Assembly: GCA_029532415.1 (NCBI GenBank) | Contig: JAQOTA010000046.1 | Location: forward strand, 248,001-312,000 | Source: Marasmius tenuissimus | Lineage: Eukaryota; Basidiomycota; Agaricomycetes; Agaricales; Marasmiaceae | DNA: 64,000 nucleotides | Direction of reading: 5' to 3' | Shown: positions 1 through 11,817 of the stretch, one piece after another | Layout: the number at the start of each line of letters is the position of its first letter | Numbering within the stretch: the stretch's first letter is position 1 | The notes under the pieces: model-generated | The model's input: the letters and a program-made list of their open reading frames with translations, nothing else | What the model was told of the DNA's origin: nothing | The model's database searches: none | Position numbers and translations under genes: made by a program

Positions 1-745
1 ACAAGTTGCGCCCAATTCTCCCGCCTGGAACGCTGAAGAAAGGCAGTAGCGGGCCCTGCCGCTTGCCGGCCCTGCTTAAATGAAGTATGTAGTAGTCAGA
101 TGGAAGGGAGTGAAAATTTCGTTCCCACGCGGTAAAACCTACCCTCGAAACCCAATATCAGAAGTTAGGTTCTGTCAAAGTTCAGACTGACTCGAGCTTC
201 ACTGAAGTTCTCTCCATCATCTTGGCCTCGGCAGTCGCTACTATTATACCGATAAATCACGGATCACGTCCCAGATTATCCATGCTAGCGGTCTTCGGGG
301 TCACCGACAGCAGAGTTGATGACCTTGATGGTGAATTGATACGCGAGAAGCGCGACCGTCCGGCCTTCCACATCAGTGAGGCCTCGTTGTTCAATAGGCC
401 TCGTCATTGCACTCGTGGAACTCGTACCCATAGAACTCATCCCTGTAGTCATTACTGGCTGGCAGGCTGGCCGTCAAGCATGGCGCGAGGCGCGATATTC
501 GACGTCGCCCGCTCTCGCTTCCCCGTCCAGTGCCGGCATCTTTATGAGTGAGGTTGCGGGCTCACTCAGGGACTAGCGTCCAAGGTGCATTCTATACCAC
601 ACTTTCCTCGCAAAACGGCATCAAGAAGCTGTCCTGCAAGGTGGACAGGGAGAAATCGCTAGCTCAAAACTCATCCCGTCATCAAAGACTTTACATTTGT
701 AGGAGTTGTACATGTGTGGTTTACAACACAAGCGAATCATTACAT
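1..745. other. No recognisable gene
   Basis: Short open frames on both strands lack a convincing start, splice signals or any family motif. I see no structured repeat here. Confidence 0.5.
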
Positions 746-3338
746 TTACATAGCTTTCTTTCGAAATCTTCGTGGAACAAAAGTATTTAAGGTATTGGGG
801 TCGTCCCCGTCCGCATTGTGAAGAAAGGCCCTTCCATCAGTCAACACGGGTTTTAGATCCTCCATATCGTGTATGTTGAACGGCGATGTCAATCTGGGCG
901 ATAGATGAGATTGAACTTCCGGTTCGGTGAACGGAGGAGTGGGACGGAACTTCTTTTCCGCTGCCTCAGACCTGGTGAATTGGATATCCGTACTGATCAA
1001 CATCGACGCACCACTTGTGCTCCTGTCGCGGTTGAGAGGCTGCGCATCTGCGACATTCGTATAGCTTCGAATCGTCTTTTCGGTCAAGGCCGGTTCGTAG
1101 AGAAAGGTCTTGTTGCCTGCCCCATCTACCGGCATGCCTGCATCGGCCTCGACGATTAGATGAGCCAGTGGATGTCCCGATGGCGACAACAAAATCTCCT
1201 CTCCTGAAGTCTCCAAGACGCTCCTGACGGCGTCGTCAAAACTCTCCTGATAATCTCGAGCCCCTGCCATCCTGGCATTCTCAAGCGCTGCTGAACACCT
1301 TTCAAAAGACCCCCCAATCTCACGAAACATCGATTGCATAGCATTGAACATTTCTTGTAATCGATTCTGGTTTGCAGCGAGCACCGCACTGCTATGCGTG
1401 GGGAGAAGAGAGGACGAAGAGGGTCTCGCGAGGACAGCGGCATTTGGTACGGGCCCGGGGAAAGGTGTGGGGGTAGGAGTCGGCGCTAGTGATGCGATGT
1501 GACCTCCCGTTCCGCCCGTGTTGGGAAACAATCCGACAGCCGACGCTACCTGGGAATTCACATTCGTCCCTGATATTTGCGCGGAAGCCGTATCAGGCTT
1601 CCAGAAATGTTGCCTCGCATGGGATCCAGGCTGTGATGAGGCGTGCATCGTTGGAGCCACCCTCTTCCTTGCATTCCACGGGAGGGGCGTCACTGGGGGA
1701 TTGGAAGCAGGCCCAGAGGTCAGGCGCTGATAGGGCACAGGAACAGGACAGGGTGGCATAGGGAGGTTCGGCGTAGGGTCCACTGTGGGGCTCGTCGTCA
1801 AGCCCGAAGTTCCTGAGATTCTTCTTTCCTTCCTTTTCCTTCCTGAAGCTCCCCGACGTGGGGACTATAATGAAAAATGAGCATGGTAATCAACGTAAGA
1901 GTTGTGGAGACATACATCAGGTTGCGGAAGTCTTGACGTTGTTCGAGAGAACGACTCACGCCTGTCCGGCTGCTGTCCCATATGCCCCACGTCAGTAGGA
2001 GGCGGCTTCAATGGTCGAACCTTTGAAGGGGGCGCTGAGAACGCTGAGGGAGCTGGGTCTGGGCCAGTGTCGCCAACAGAAATAGGGGCTGCGGTAGCCT
2101 TCTTCGAGGCACCTCCCGCGACAGTTTTCCGATTTTTGGTTCCATCGACCTTCTCTAACAGAGTACCAGGACGTTTCCCAAGCCCACAGGAGGTACTGGC
2201 GCTCGGTACTGATGGCTCCGTCCCAGTAATAGATTGTTTCGGGACAGGAGCGGCCTTGGAGAGCCCCTTAGGGGCCGTGAAGGTAACACAAGGGGGTGTG
2301 GATGGGGCACGGGAGTGAAGCGGTGATGCCATCATGGTTTTCCCAGATAATTGGGCGACTTGCCTAAGATTCCAGGCGTCAACGCCGCTTGCAGTGGAAG
2401 GATGCCGCTCATCCCAATACCACTTGCCATTCTCCATCTTTAGCCCGCTCATGTGCTGCTGAGCAGAGATACCGTTCTCGATCTCGTCTTTGGTAAGAGA
2501 GAATCCCTTGTGACCTTTGAGAGCCCATCTACGCCAGTCTAGCACCAACGTGAGATAGGTAGAGATTTCCGCAACAAGCCAGAAACGCACCGAATTTGAG
2601 AGTATCCTTTTGATACTCTTCGTCTCCGTGATTCTCCCAAAACGCCTGCAGCTGCTCAGGTTGAAAGAGAAACCATTTCAGCTTAAATCTCGTCAAGACT
2701 CTATCAAACATCTGCGATCTCCACATCTTATCAATGCCCTTCAACTTGCACTTTACCTCAGACTCAGCATCGAAACCTCCCAACACTTCCTGCGCGAACT
2801 TCAGGAGCTCCTGGCACAGCCGCGACGCATGCAGTATCCCGTGCTTGTATTGCTTCCACTCCGCCTCCCGATTATCTGCTGATAAGACCAGTTTGAGGGA
2901 TAGCCACTGGAACCGCGCAATGAACATTAACGGTATTCGGTACCCATTGGGCAGGACCGTCCTCGACCCGCCAATACCGATCACCTCAAAGAACGACGGT
3001 TTCTTTGATTTTTTCGGTGGTATGTCGAACGAGTGAGCGATGAGATGGTGAATAATGTCAGTATCGGTCCAATCCGGCGGAGTACAATACTCGAGCTCTG
3101 CTGGATGATCCCAACCGGAATGCTCGATGTGTGTGCTTGGTACAGGCGTAGGTCGAAACCATATGACAGGAGAACCTTCCCGTTTGACGTCCATAGAGCC
3201 TCCGTTCTCTACATCGTCCTCGGAGATCTCAGTGCATAGACGGGAGACGCCGGCCTTCGCTCTCGTTTTCGTGGAATTTCCTGCGGTCGAACGAGTTCGT
3301 CGAGTAGACTTTCGACAACCTGTCTCGGCCGTACGCAT
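746..3338 (-). CDS. Unknown 829-residue protein, three exons
   Basis: Exons at 3338-2591, 2538-1916 and 1864-746 join in frame through two introns with GT-AG ends (GTGCGT..CTAG and GTATGT..TATAG), giving 830 codons with no internal stop. The start is the ATG at 3338. Residues 1-60 are basic and then acidic. A globular part of about 190 residues follows, rich in aromatic residues and containing the stretch LPNGYRIPL. The second half is proline- and serine-rich and probably disordered, followed by a predicted helical stretch (NRLQEMFNAMQSMFREI). I do not recognise a family. It is divergently placed from the DIRS-like relic beginning at 3955 and may be a transposon-linked Agaricomycete family. 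The clean splicing argues that it is a real gene; its function is unknown. Confidence 0.6.
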
Positions 3339-3954
3339 AGTGGTACTAGCGTTATAGTCTTACCGAAGCCTTATGCGAGCTAACGAAGCATAAGTAGAAC
3401 ATCAGAAGAAGATTATGCAGCGCTATAAATCTCCTGAACGCACCCTCCTCTCAGAGCCTTTTCGCAATCACACGAAAGCCCTGACTTCCGCACTAGAAGA
3501 TACGAGAGAGTACAGTTTAGGAGCCGGTGAAGGAAAAGTTGGCAGTTTAGGGCTGGGGTGGTGGCAGTCTGATGTCAACCAAAAACCGTTGAGAGTGGCA
3601 GTGTAAAAGAAAGGGGAAAGAAAAGAGGTTCACGTGAGTATCGAATATTTTCTCTGGCAATGTGCACGTGACCTTCTATTCGCAGTAATTTCCGAGATAA
3701 GATCGCGAGGCATGAGCGCGCTCGCCATTTAGGCGCCTAAACTCTTTCTCCTCTCGCGCTCATATCCTCGCTTTCCTTCGAGATCCTAGTCCTTTTTCTC
3801 GCGTTTCTCGCGTCTTCCATACGGTCATGACTCAAGACGATACGCACCACCTACTCAGTTCACCGCAGACAGACTCCGACTCAGACTCGGCTTGGTGAAG
3901 GCAAATTCCCTCTCAAACGACTAACGTCAATGAAAGACGCATACACCCACGGAA
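3339..3954. other. Divergent intergenic region
   Basis: This 616-bp gap separates two divergent coding regions and presumably holds both promoters. There is pyrimidine-rich sequence around 3740-3820. An ATG at 3828 opens a short acidic frame ending near 3898 that does not splice cleanly into the frame at 3955. Confidence 0.35.
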
Positions 3955-5526
3955 ATGGTCGAATTCATGAAGACAGCCGGTCTTATGCAGAAAATCAAGC
4001 GGAACCTAGCCATTTGGAAGAGAAACAACGAAAAGAAGGAGCAGGATGGGGACAGTATAGCAGATTCGGACGCCGAGAATTGTCGCCCAGCTTCACCTCA
4101 AACTTCGCTATGGTCTTACACGGAGGAGGAGGAAGAGAAGCTGAACTCGACGTCGTACTTCGAGACGGTTAAAAAGTGGATTACACCAGACAAGATAGCA
4201 GAGATAGACAAGGGATGGAGGAAGGAAGGCCCTGGATCAACTGGCGGTAACGCCACCTCTCCTACTCACGACAACGCATCTGGCACCAAGAACAATACAG
4301 ACGAGATCCCGATACCGAAAGTCGTGGAGAGAAGACGAGAGGAGGTCAAACTCACGGTTCCCGCTTACCCGGATATCCTTTTCGACTATGCCCACAACCT
4401 TCCCATACCCCTCGCGTTCTTCACGCCGAGGAACCTCGAGTACACCCATGCATATCAGCATACCATCGAAGCTGAAAAACATTCCACGACGCGCGGTACC
4501 TACAAGGTCATGCACCTGGAGGAGTTGAAGAAGAAGCTGAACTTCGTTGAAGGAGGGCTTAAAGGACTCACCTACTCGCAAGCAACGAAGGCTCTGGACA
4601 ACTGGTGGGGCTTCGAGATCAAGAGAGAAGGACGGAACGAACGTGCATTTCACGCTAAGTGGGCTCAGAGACACACCGAGGCGTTTGAATCGTTTCCCGA
4701 ACCCGAAGAGACGTACCACTGGTGGAAGCCAGAAGAGTATCGCATTAGGAAGGAACGGTTTCAGTACTCGTGGACCTTCGACGAGATGAGCTACATCAGG
4801 GTGAAGGATCATGTGAAGCTGGAGGACTTGAAGGAGGAAGCTGAGAAGAGAGATCGGATTGGATGAGAGGCGAAACGCAGGAGGTATAATGATGATGACC
4901 GCTCTAATGACCGTTCGCGCCTCAGATACAACAACGACCGTACGTGTCCTTTTCAAGGGGGCAGCAAGGGTAGTTCCCGGTCCCCTTGTTGCCTACTCTG
5001 CTCCAACCGAGGACACAGGACGAGCGAACAAGATTCCTCACACGATTCCTCTCACGGACCAACACTCTGGGCCAGACTTGGTAATCTCAAGGTGGTCCAC
5101 CCATCAACAAAGAGACCAATCTATATTCCATAGAACGCCTCTGGTACCAGGAAGTGCGGCAGCAATTGCTCACACGAGCATCTATGCATCTTCTGCGGCA
5201 GCGCCGCCCACCACGCCTTTGCCTGGACCTGCCGGGAACGCTCAGCGGACCCAAAGCCCTCCCCCTCCGAACGAAAATGAGCAGTCTTTCGATTTCGCGA
5301 CACTCTTCAGCCAATTCTCTAGCCCCGAAAAACTCTCGTATGTTGATCTATCTACTTCAATCATCCCGCGCCCACGTATATCAGACAACTCCATTCATAA
5401 CGAGCTCTTCGAGAGAATCGTTACCCCTTATGATGCCGACGCCTTCGAGATTTTCTTACCAAACATGACCTCACGGACTCGTACACACATCTCACGCACA
5501 ACATCCGCCACAGTTTTCCTTTAGGG
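3955..5526 (+). pseudogene. Gag-like protein of DIRS-like element, broken
   Basis: An open frame from the ATG at 3955 to 4866 gives 303 residues. It is charged at the N-terminus and then folded-looking, with the segment LPIPLAFFTPRNLEY, which I associate with the Gag-like ORF of Agaricomycete DIRS elements. Downstream in a different frame (about 4965-5240) are two zinc-binding clusters, one CxxC..H type (CLLCSNRGH) and one of the form CGSNC..CIFCG..H..C, but stops interrupt this frame. The knuckle part has therefore separated from the first part by frameshift. The alternative is two genuine ORFs, which I consider less likely. Confidence 0.55.
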
Positions 5527-5530
5527 CGCA

Positions 5531-7080
5531 TGCCCATAATCGAACGTACCATCATTGTCAGACACTATCAAACATGCTGTCAATACCCCGACATAATTGA
5601 CCAATTCATACGTTCAGAAATCGAATGCGGGAGATTCAGTGGACCTTTCGCCAAGGAGGAGATGGAATGTATCATAAGGGGTCCGTTCATATCGTCGCCA
5701 TTTATCGTGACGGTACAGGAACCAGGTCCAGGCAAGCCACCCAAGTATAGGGTTTGTCGGCATTTATCGAAGGAGTCGGAGGACTTCCCGTCGGTGAACT
5801 CCTGGTGATACAGGGAAGGCCGGGCATGTTCTACATAGATCATTGCTTGCCGTTCGGTGCGGCTTCCGCTGGTAATAACTCCGAAATGGTCGCGAACGCA
5901 ATGGTGGACTACTGGGTCGCAGAAGGCGTGCGCCCAATAGTAAAATACGAGTACGATCTGGCCAACGGTCGTGTTCCCATACGCCGGAAATGTTAAGACG
6001 GCATCTTCAGAACGGTAGATCAGACATGAATTGTTGGTATTCCTACTGTTACCCCACAAAATCTTGCTAGTAACCCCGACGTTACTTCATTCCTCTCCTC
6101 CTTTCCTACACCACCAGATCCCACGTCCCCAATCCCTTTCAATCCTTTTTTCCCCGTCGAATCATCACTTTTCAAATATGGATACGACACAGAGGAGATG
6201 ATGAACGTTGTTAGGCACCTACGGACTCCTTTGAACCTGAAGAAATGTGAAAAGACTTTCTTATGGGTCATCACTTTCCTGGGTTTTGACTGGAACCTTC
6301 CTCTGAAACAAGTCTCGCTGGCGGAGTTGCAGAGATTGAAGTATCGGGCCAAGGTTGAATTTTTCTTGATGCCTACGATGGCGTTCGTTGCCCACTGGAG
6401 CCTATAGAGAACGTTGACGGCACGCTCTGTCACTACGCCTCTGTTCACAAAGACGGGAAAACACGTTTGTCTTCGATGTCGAACAAGTTCGCAGCGTCTT
6501 AAAGGGAACCGATACTTTTCGAGATACGTTCCCCCATCTATGATGAAGGATCTGGAGTGGTGGTACGAGCGATTGGAATATCCTCACTACTACCGCCAGT
6601 TGAGTCCAAGAGGTCCGCTGGTTGATCTGGATTTATATGTGGATGCCTCAACAGAGTGGGGTATAGGAATCATTATTGGCGAACGATGGGCGGCATACCC
6701 TTTGAAAGCGGGGTGGAAGGTATCGGGCAGGGATATTTGTTGGCTCGAAACTCTGGCTGTTGAGCTGGCAACGTACTATATCGCAGAACGAGGTCATCAC
6801 GACTGTACCATGCGGATCTATTCTGACACTCGAGGCACTATCGAAGCCGTCATCAAGCGTCATCAAGCGCCGCTCCCCAAGCTTCTGGATTAATCCCGCG
6901 CTCAGGCGCATCTACGACGTGCTCTGCACGTCTAACTTCATCCTCGACGTGGTTTATGTTGAATCAGAGAAAAATCCGACCGACCCCGTTTTGCGCGGAA
7001 CGTTGGGATCACCGGAGAAGAAGCTCTTGCGTACGTTCGCTCCGCCGGACCCTCTCACGGATTCTCTTTCATGTATTTAG
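5531..7080 (+). pseudogene. Reverse transcriptase-RNase H of DIRS-like element, degenerate
   Basis: RT segments lie in successive frames: an N-terminal part containing RVCRHLSKESEDFPSVNS near 5750-5805, then QGRPGMFYIDH near 5815. The segment normally between them, which carries the first catalytic aspartate, is missing. The YxDD-type box, which I expect as KYEDDL, reads KYEYDL near 5945. The RNase H domain (about 6630-6890) keeps DLDLYVDAST, ICWLETLAVELA and IYSDTRGT, so its D-E-D residues are present. A frameshift follows near 6880. Multiple stops, the deletion and the active-site change make this a pseudogene. Confidence 0.7.
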
Positions 7081-7358
7081 ACGGCTTCTAGCAGAGAAAA
7101 CGTCCCAGAGCAAGGACGTGGAGGCCAGAGACTCGCGCGACCCTACGCCTTCAAGGACTGTTTCTTCCTATTCTCCAGACTCTAAAATTTCCTTTCGTTA
7201 CCAACGTCTTATCAATGCTTTGTCCGAGACTTCTCTCTCGGACTTCTCCCTCTCAGATTTTACCCTCCCAGGTTTCTCCCTCTCATGCTTCCCAATCAAA
7301 ACTTCCTGCACGATTTCTCTCCACTTCTCAATCCACTTCCCATCGCTTCTCACTAATC

Positions 7359-8853
7359 ATGAAAGCACCCAGGAAGGGTAGCGGATACACTGCAAGCGAA
7401 TTACGGCCCAGAGTTGCAGCAAAAGATCGACTCTTTGCTTGGGACACCGAGTTCTCGCGGCAGCAGGTGAAAGAGAACACCGAAATATACTCTGCAGAGG
7501 TGCGGCAGTTGGCCGACGATCCAATAGAGGGTGCTTTGGAGGACTCCACACGTACGGTCTATGCTACAGGCCTCCTTCGGATCACTCGGTTCTATGACAA
7601 GCATAACATCCCTGAGTGGATGAGGATGCGTGAGTTTACTCATGTCGAGTATAGCGATTTGCTCACCTTCAACAGCCGCCCACAGAGTTCTAATACTGAC
7701 GTTCATTGGTCATCATAAGGGCAAGGTCTCGGGCAAGACCATTAGTAACTGGCTATCCGGGGTCAAGGCGTGGCACGACATCAAGGGTGCCCCATGGTGT
7801 GGCGAGAATATCCAAATCAAGCTGGCGAGGACTACAGCAAACAAAGAGGGCGTCTCGTGCAAGCGGAAGCCAAGAGAGCCGGTATCCATGAGACACCTAC
7901 TCGTTCTCAGGGCCACTCTTGATTTCACAATACCTCTGCATGTTTGTGTATGGACTATAGCATGCGTGACATTCTTTGCTTGTCGTCGTCTCGGAGAGAC
8001 AACGGTACCTTCCAAGTCGAAGTTCGATCCGAAACTTCATGTCACAAACTCGTGAGTCGAACACTTCACAACATGCTCGTTTTTGACTCGAGGTTATAGG
8101 GTTAGCTTTTCTTTCAATAACCTAGCCAATGGTTATGTTTCGTGTTCATTCCACATACCCTGGACCAAGTCGACTCGAGAACTCGGCGCTGATATCATCC
8201 TCACATCAAGATCTGATGCGAGCGGCGTATGTCCCGTATCCGCTTACAAAACTCATCTCCAGGTCAAATCTCGTCATCTTCCCGACACTTTCCCTCTGTT
8301 TTCATATCTGAACAATAAGCGGAAACCCCAGATGCTCTTGAAGGATTTCCTCGACATTTGCTATGGTATTTGGTGCAAGGCGTCACTTTACCATGTTCTG
8401 GGGCACAGCTTCCCGATCGGCGGTGCAGTCGAGCTACTTTTGGCGGGAGTACCGCCAGAGATCGTAGCAAAGACAGGCGGCTGGAATTCATTGGCTTTCC
8501 TTACTTACTGGCGTCGCATTTCTGAGATCCGCGGCCACTTCAAAAGCTTACTCATCACAACGTATATTTATCGTCAACTCTTCCATCGATACCTATCACA
8601 GAACGGACTCCCTTCGGACTTAGTAGATTTTATTCATACTTCAGTGTGCATAATGGTTCTTTTAGCTTCATTGTCCTTATCAGAGCGTCCATGTAGCTTT
8701 CCCGCAGATTGTATCTATGAATTGTTACCAATTGCATTGCTTTTTGATCTAACTACACATGTTGTTAGGACCTTCAGTCTGGCCCTCCCACCCGCTTCCG
8801 GAGTAGGTCAGTTTCTTGACACATCTTCATCCAGCCAGGTTGCCGGCGACTGA
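7359..8853 (+). CDS. Tyrosine recombinase of DIRS-like element, HxxR arginine lost
   Basis: Three exons (7359-7629, 7676-8051, 8100-8853) join through GTGAGT..CAG and GTGAGT..TAG introns into 467 in-frame codons. The middle part carries the SAM-like core-binding region (GKVSGKTISNWLSGVKAW). The catalytic domain has the first arginine in FACRRLGETT. The box GHSFPIGGAVELLLAG corresponds to the HxxR motif, but the arginine codon is CCG (Pro). GGWNSLAF and the candidate nucleophile tyrosine in LTYWRRI follow. The normal role is integration of the DIRS circle. An open, spliceable frame with a missing catalytic arginine suggests recent inactivation or a pure binding role. The tail after the tyrosine (about 110 residues) is probably not conserved. 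Confidence 0.7.
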
Positions 8854-9295
8854 CCGTTGTACGCGAGCGCTCGGGTTGGGATCACAGCCACCGTCACCTT
8901 CTCGGATTCAGGAGGTGTTCCGAGTGACTCAAACTTGGTCCTGGTCCGTGTCGCGTTCCAGACGCGCCCTCACGTGAAAGCACATGGTCGCAGAGTCCAG
9001 ACCCAAGCCTTCTCCCATAATGACCCAGCACTGTCGTGCATATTCGGATTCAACATTGCGATACACTATACAGTCTTCAAAGTATTCTCAGACCAGGGGA
9101 TTTCTCCATTGCTGCGTGCATCAAATATCGGTAAGATATTTCTCTCCTCCTCATCGCAGCAGTCTATCTTATCCCGGCTGAAATTCGGATTCTCCTAATA
9201 TCACGTGATTGACCGTATGGTGACGCGTATGCTCGGTGGGCGTCTGTGCTTCCTTGCTTTTGCACTTCCATTACTTTCGTCATTAAATTGTTATC
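8854..9295. other. Intergenic, no gene seen
   Basis: This lies between the recombinase stop and the next gene start. No motif, repeat copy or convincing frame was found. It may contain the DIRS-like 3' terminus and the promoter of the gene starting at 9296. Confidence 0.4.
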
Positions 9296-10944
9296 ATGCC
9301 TACGCCGTCTAGGTTGTCTCACGATGAAAGAGCCTTACAACTACGTTTTCAGTCGCGCATGGCTTCGCATGGCACTAAACTTGAGCGCAATCTCTATCGT
9401 GAAGCCAACCTCGAAAAGGTATGTAACCCTTCAACCTTGTTGATCGTTGCGCTTTGATACTGCTCAGAAGTGCGCGTGGTGTGCTCATCTAGGTTGTCCT
9501 TGTACCCCAGTACAGGGTGTGCGTTGTAAAGAATGTTCGGTTTCTGCGAAGGCTTGTTCAAACACATTTGAATTCAAAACGGAGTTGACGATGAAGAAGA
9601 TGCAACTATCTAGCAACGATTTCGATTCCCTTTTGAAGAATACCCCGAAGTATCTGAGGATTAAGGAGAGGTGCTACCCTGTTCAGGCGGCTATAGCAGA
9701 GAATTTGAGCCACGAACAGGGCTCTTCGCCGGGAGATACGTTGGCTTTTAGTACTCAAGAGGTATCCGCTCGTCTTTTGTTCCATTTCTTCTAATTGTCA
9801 TCATGTGTAGTTCAAGAACATGAAGTCCCGCTTACAGCTGGTGATCCCGCTGACAGTAAATGGTATCGTGGCACACGCTTCGTCCTCTGGCTCTCGTTTC
9901 CGAGACTCTACGGTGCAAAATGTATGTGTCTTTCTAACTGCACTTCCAATCGCTTATCCAGCTATAGACATCGAGTGCAATGCTACCTCAGATGTCCGAT
10001 AGATGCGAATCTTATTCTGGAGGCTCAGTTGCGCAGGATGGTTCTACGGAAGTTATTGCTACGCCCGAGGTTCCGATGTGTCGAGACAGCGACCATTCCG
10101 GCGTGAGTACCACATCGAATTACTTGGTTGCTTTGCTTACGATTACGATTGTAGGATAGACGAGATTACACACCTGAAGGAATGATTGCACATGCCCAAA
10201 GTGTGGATTTGCCTGGCATGCTCGAGTATCCGTCCCCTGAAGAAGTCAAGCATGATGATGTTGTGAGTACTTCGCTTTCCGAAGGAATGGTTGCACACGC
10301 CCAAAGTGTGGAGTTGCCTGGCATGCTTGAGTATCCGTCCCCTGAAGAAGTCAAGCATGGTGATGTTGTGAGTACTTCGCTTTCCGAAGGAATGGTTGCA
10401 CACGCCCAAAGTGTGGAGTTACCTGGCATGCTCGAGTATCCGTCTCCTGAGGAAGTCAAGCATGGTGATGTTGTGAGTACTTCGCTTTGCTACTTCTTGA
10501 TTGTCTTGTTTACCAGAAACATGCGTAGAATGCCAGTCCGAAAGTGAAGACCGAGGGGGATGCGGTGCCAATCAAGAAAGAGATCAAGGAGGAATGCGAG
10601 GTTGAATCCAAGCCGGTTGGTGTTTAATTGGCCTGTTTGCAATTTCGACGTGATTCCCATTCCTTCGGTTTAGTTGTTGAGCGCCAATTATCTCAGCCGG
10701 TTACTGGATGGTAAGTTGCTTTTAGCTTTGATTTTACGCGACTTACGCTTCTGCAGGATACATCAAACGGAATCAGGACATTAACGCATTGCTCGAGCAG
10801 GGCATAACCGACTTTGCGATACGCAGATGTGTCGAGAATACCACCACCGCGCTTCGATATCATAGGTTGACTGTCGAGGAGGCCCTGGTGCGATATGAAA
10901 GGATTGCTGGCGTCATGAGCCAGATGATTGATGATGTCGCGTAA
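9296..10944 (+). CDS. Zinc-cluster protein with tandem 35-residue repeats, eight exons
   Basis: Exons 9296-9418, 9468-9761, 9811-9921, 9968-10102, 10155-10472, 10529-10615, 10674-10710 and 10757-10944 join without a break (431 codons) through seven short GT-AG introns. After a basic N-terminus (residues 1-41) comes a cysteine cluster of pattern C-x2-C-x4-C-x-C-x8-C-x2-C-x6-C, a likely zinc-binding module. Exon 5 holds three 35-residue repeats beginning EGMIAHAQSV. Exon 6 is lysine/glutamate-rich, and the C-terminus is helical (NQDINALLEQGITDFAIRR). A DNA- or RNA-binding role is inferred from the zinc cluster only. Similar architecture occurs in the gene at 42213-45111, so this may be a transposon-associated family. 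Confidence 0.65.
10176..10490 (+). repeat. Three tandem 105-bp units inside exon 5
   Basis: Units start at 10176, 10281 and 10386. Each is 105 bp (35 codons), so the reading frame is kept. Every unit ends with GTGAGTACTTCGCTTT. In unit 3 this is the used intron donor (exon 5 ends at 10472), while in units 1 and 2 it is read as coding sequence. Divergence between units is only a few bases, so the duplication is young. Confidence 0.9.
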
Positions 10945-11396
10945 TGATCGGGGCGTTTCGTCAGGTCCGCAGTTCTGTATGTACTTATGAATCATCTGCG
11001 TTTTTCTTGTATACGACCCCCTGTACCAGTCATATTGTTTGTGCTTCATATATCGAACCTGTCATGGTCCATCGTTAACGGTGTGAACGGGAGATGAGTT
11101 CTTGGGTGACGCTCGATCAAGCTTCTTAATACCTCACGGGGAGTGTATGCATGTTATCGTTCAAGAAGCGGCGAAAAGGTCCTCCAATATGTCTGCCATT
11201 GCCATATGATGTTCCATTCCCTCTTCTCGTTCCAGATCGTTTATCACTTACTTCAGGATGGCCAGGTCATGCGCGACGGCCAGTTCCTCAACTGAAATGT
11301 AGTTAGATAATTGTTGTTGGACGAGAATAGCAAAAAAAATTACGCACGTCGGGCGTGAGTTAGGGGCGTAATCACACGTTTGATTCTCATGGCAAC
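10945..11396. other. Intergenic, no gene seen
   Basis: This is the region downstream of the zinc-cluster gene. I see no conserved frame; there is an A-run near 11332. The 3-bp duplication of the MITE begins at 11397. Confidence 0.4.
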
Positions 11397-11399
11397 TGA

Positions 11400-11784
11400 C
11401 ACTGCTGCCCAATCAAGATTTTCCGGCCGTAATTAGAAAGGCAAAAGGCTTCGAAAAAACTTTAGTTTTACGGCCAAATTTACGGGCGTCAAAATCAATT
11501 TTTCTAGCGCGCAGAAACACACGAAACACACGAGGCAAAAAGAATATTTTTACGAGGGCAAAATTGTCCCGGAAAAATTTCGGAAGTGTTTTTACGAGCG
11601 CAAAAAGGGAAAACAACGAGAAAGGGCACGTTTTTCCTTCGGAAAAACCCAACTTTTTCCTGGCCTGTTTTGCGCGCTAGAAAAGATGGTTTTGACGCCC
11701 GTGAATTTGGCCGTGAAACTAAAGTTTTTACGAAGCCTTTTGCCTTTCTAATTACGGCCGAAAAATCTTGATTGGGCAGCAGTG
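11400..11784. mobile_element. 385-bp MITE with CACTG termini and TGA target duplication
   Basis: The left end CACTGCTGCCCAATCAAGAT is matched by its reverse complement at the right end. Inverted similarity continues for about 115 bp on each side (roughly 11400-11516 and 11668-11784, about nine in ten bases matching). The flanks are TGA (11397-11399) and TGA (11785-11787). CACT-type ends with a 3-bp duplication are the signature of CACTA/EnSpm elements, so this is best read as a non-autonomous CACTA-like MITE. Open frames on both strands inside it are by-products of the inverted repeat. Confidence 0.85.
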
Positions 11785-11817
11785 TGACAGGATGGTTTCG
11801 ACGCCGATAAAGCCGCA

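Larger units (their letters stand above)
3955..8853 (+). mobile_element. DIRS-like tyrosine-recombinase retroelement (relic)
   Basis: Three consecutive plus-strand regions have the DIRS/Ngaro order: a Gag-like frame (3955-5526), reverse transcriptase plus RNase H (5531-7080) and a tyrosine recombinase (7359-8853). DIRS-type elements use a recombinase instead of a DDE integrase and end in inverted or split direct repeats. I could not find those termini, so the boundaries given are coding limits only. The RT is broken by stops, a deletion and an active-site change, so this copy is inactive for reverse transcription. Confidence 0.75.

Noticed and set aside
4237..4956. 239-codon minus-strand frame
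   Set aside because: Antisense shadow of the Gag-like frame on the plus strand; composition is unlike a real protein.
10176..10490. Possible CRISPR array
   Set aside because: The units are contiguous with no spacers and code in frame; the genome is eukaryotic.
11413..11771. Two similar open frames on opposite strands suggesting a small protein family
   Set aside because: They are mirror images created by the inverted repeats of the 385-bp MITE and have low-complexity content.
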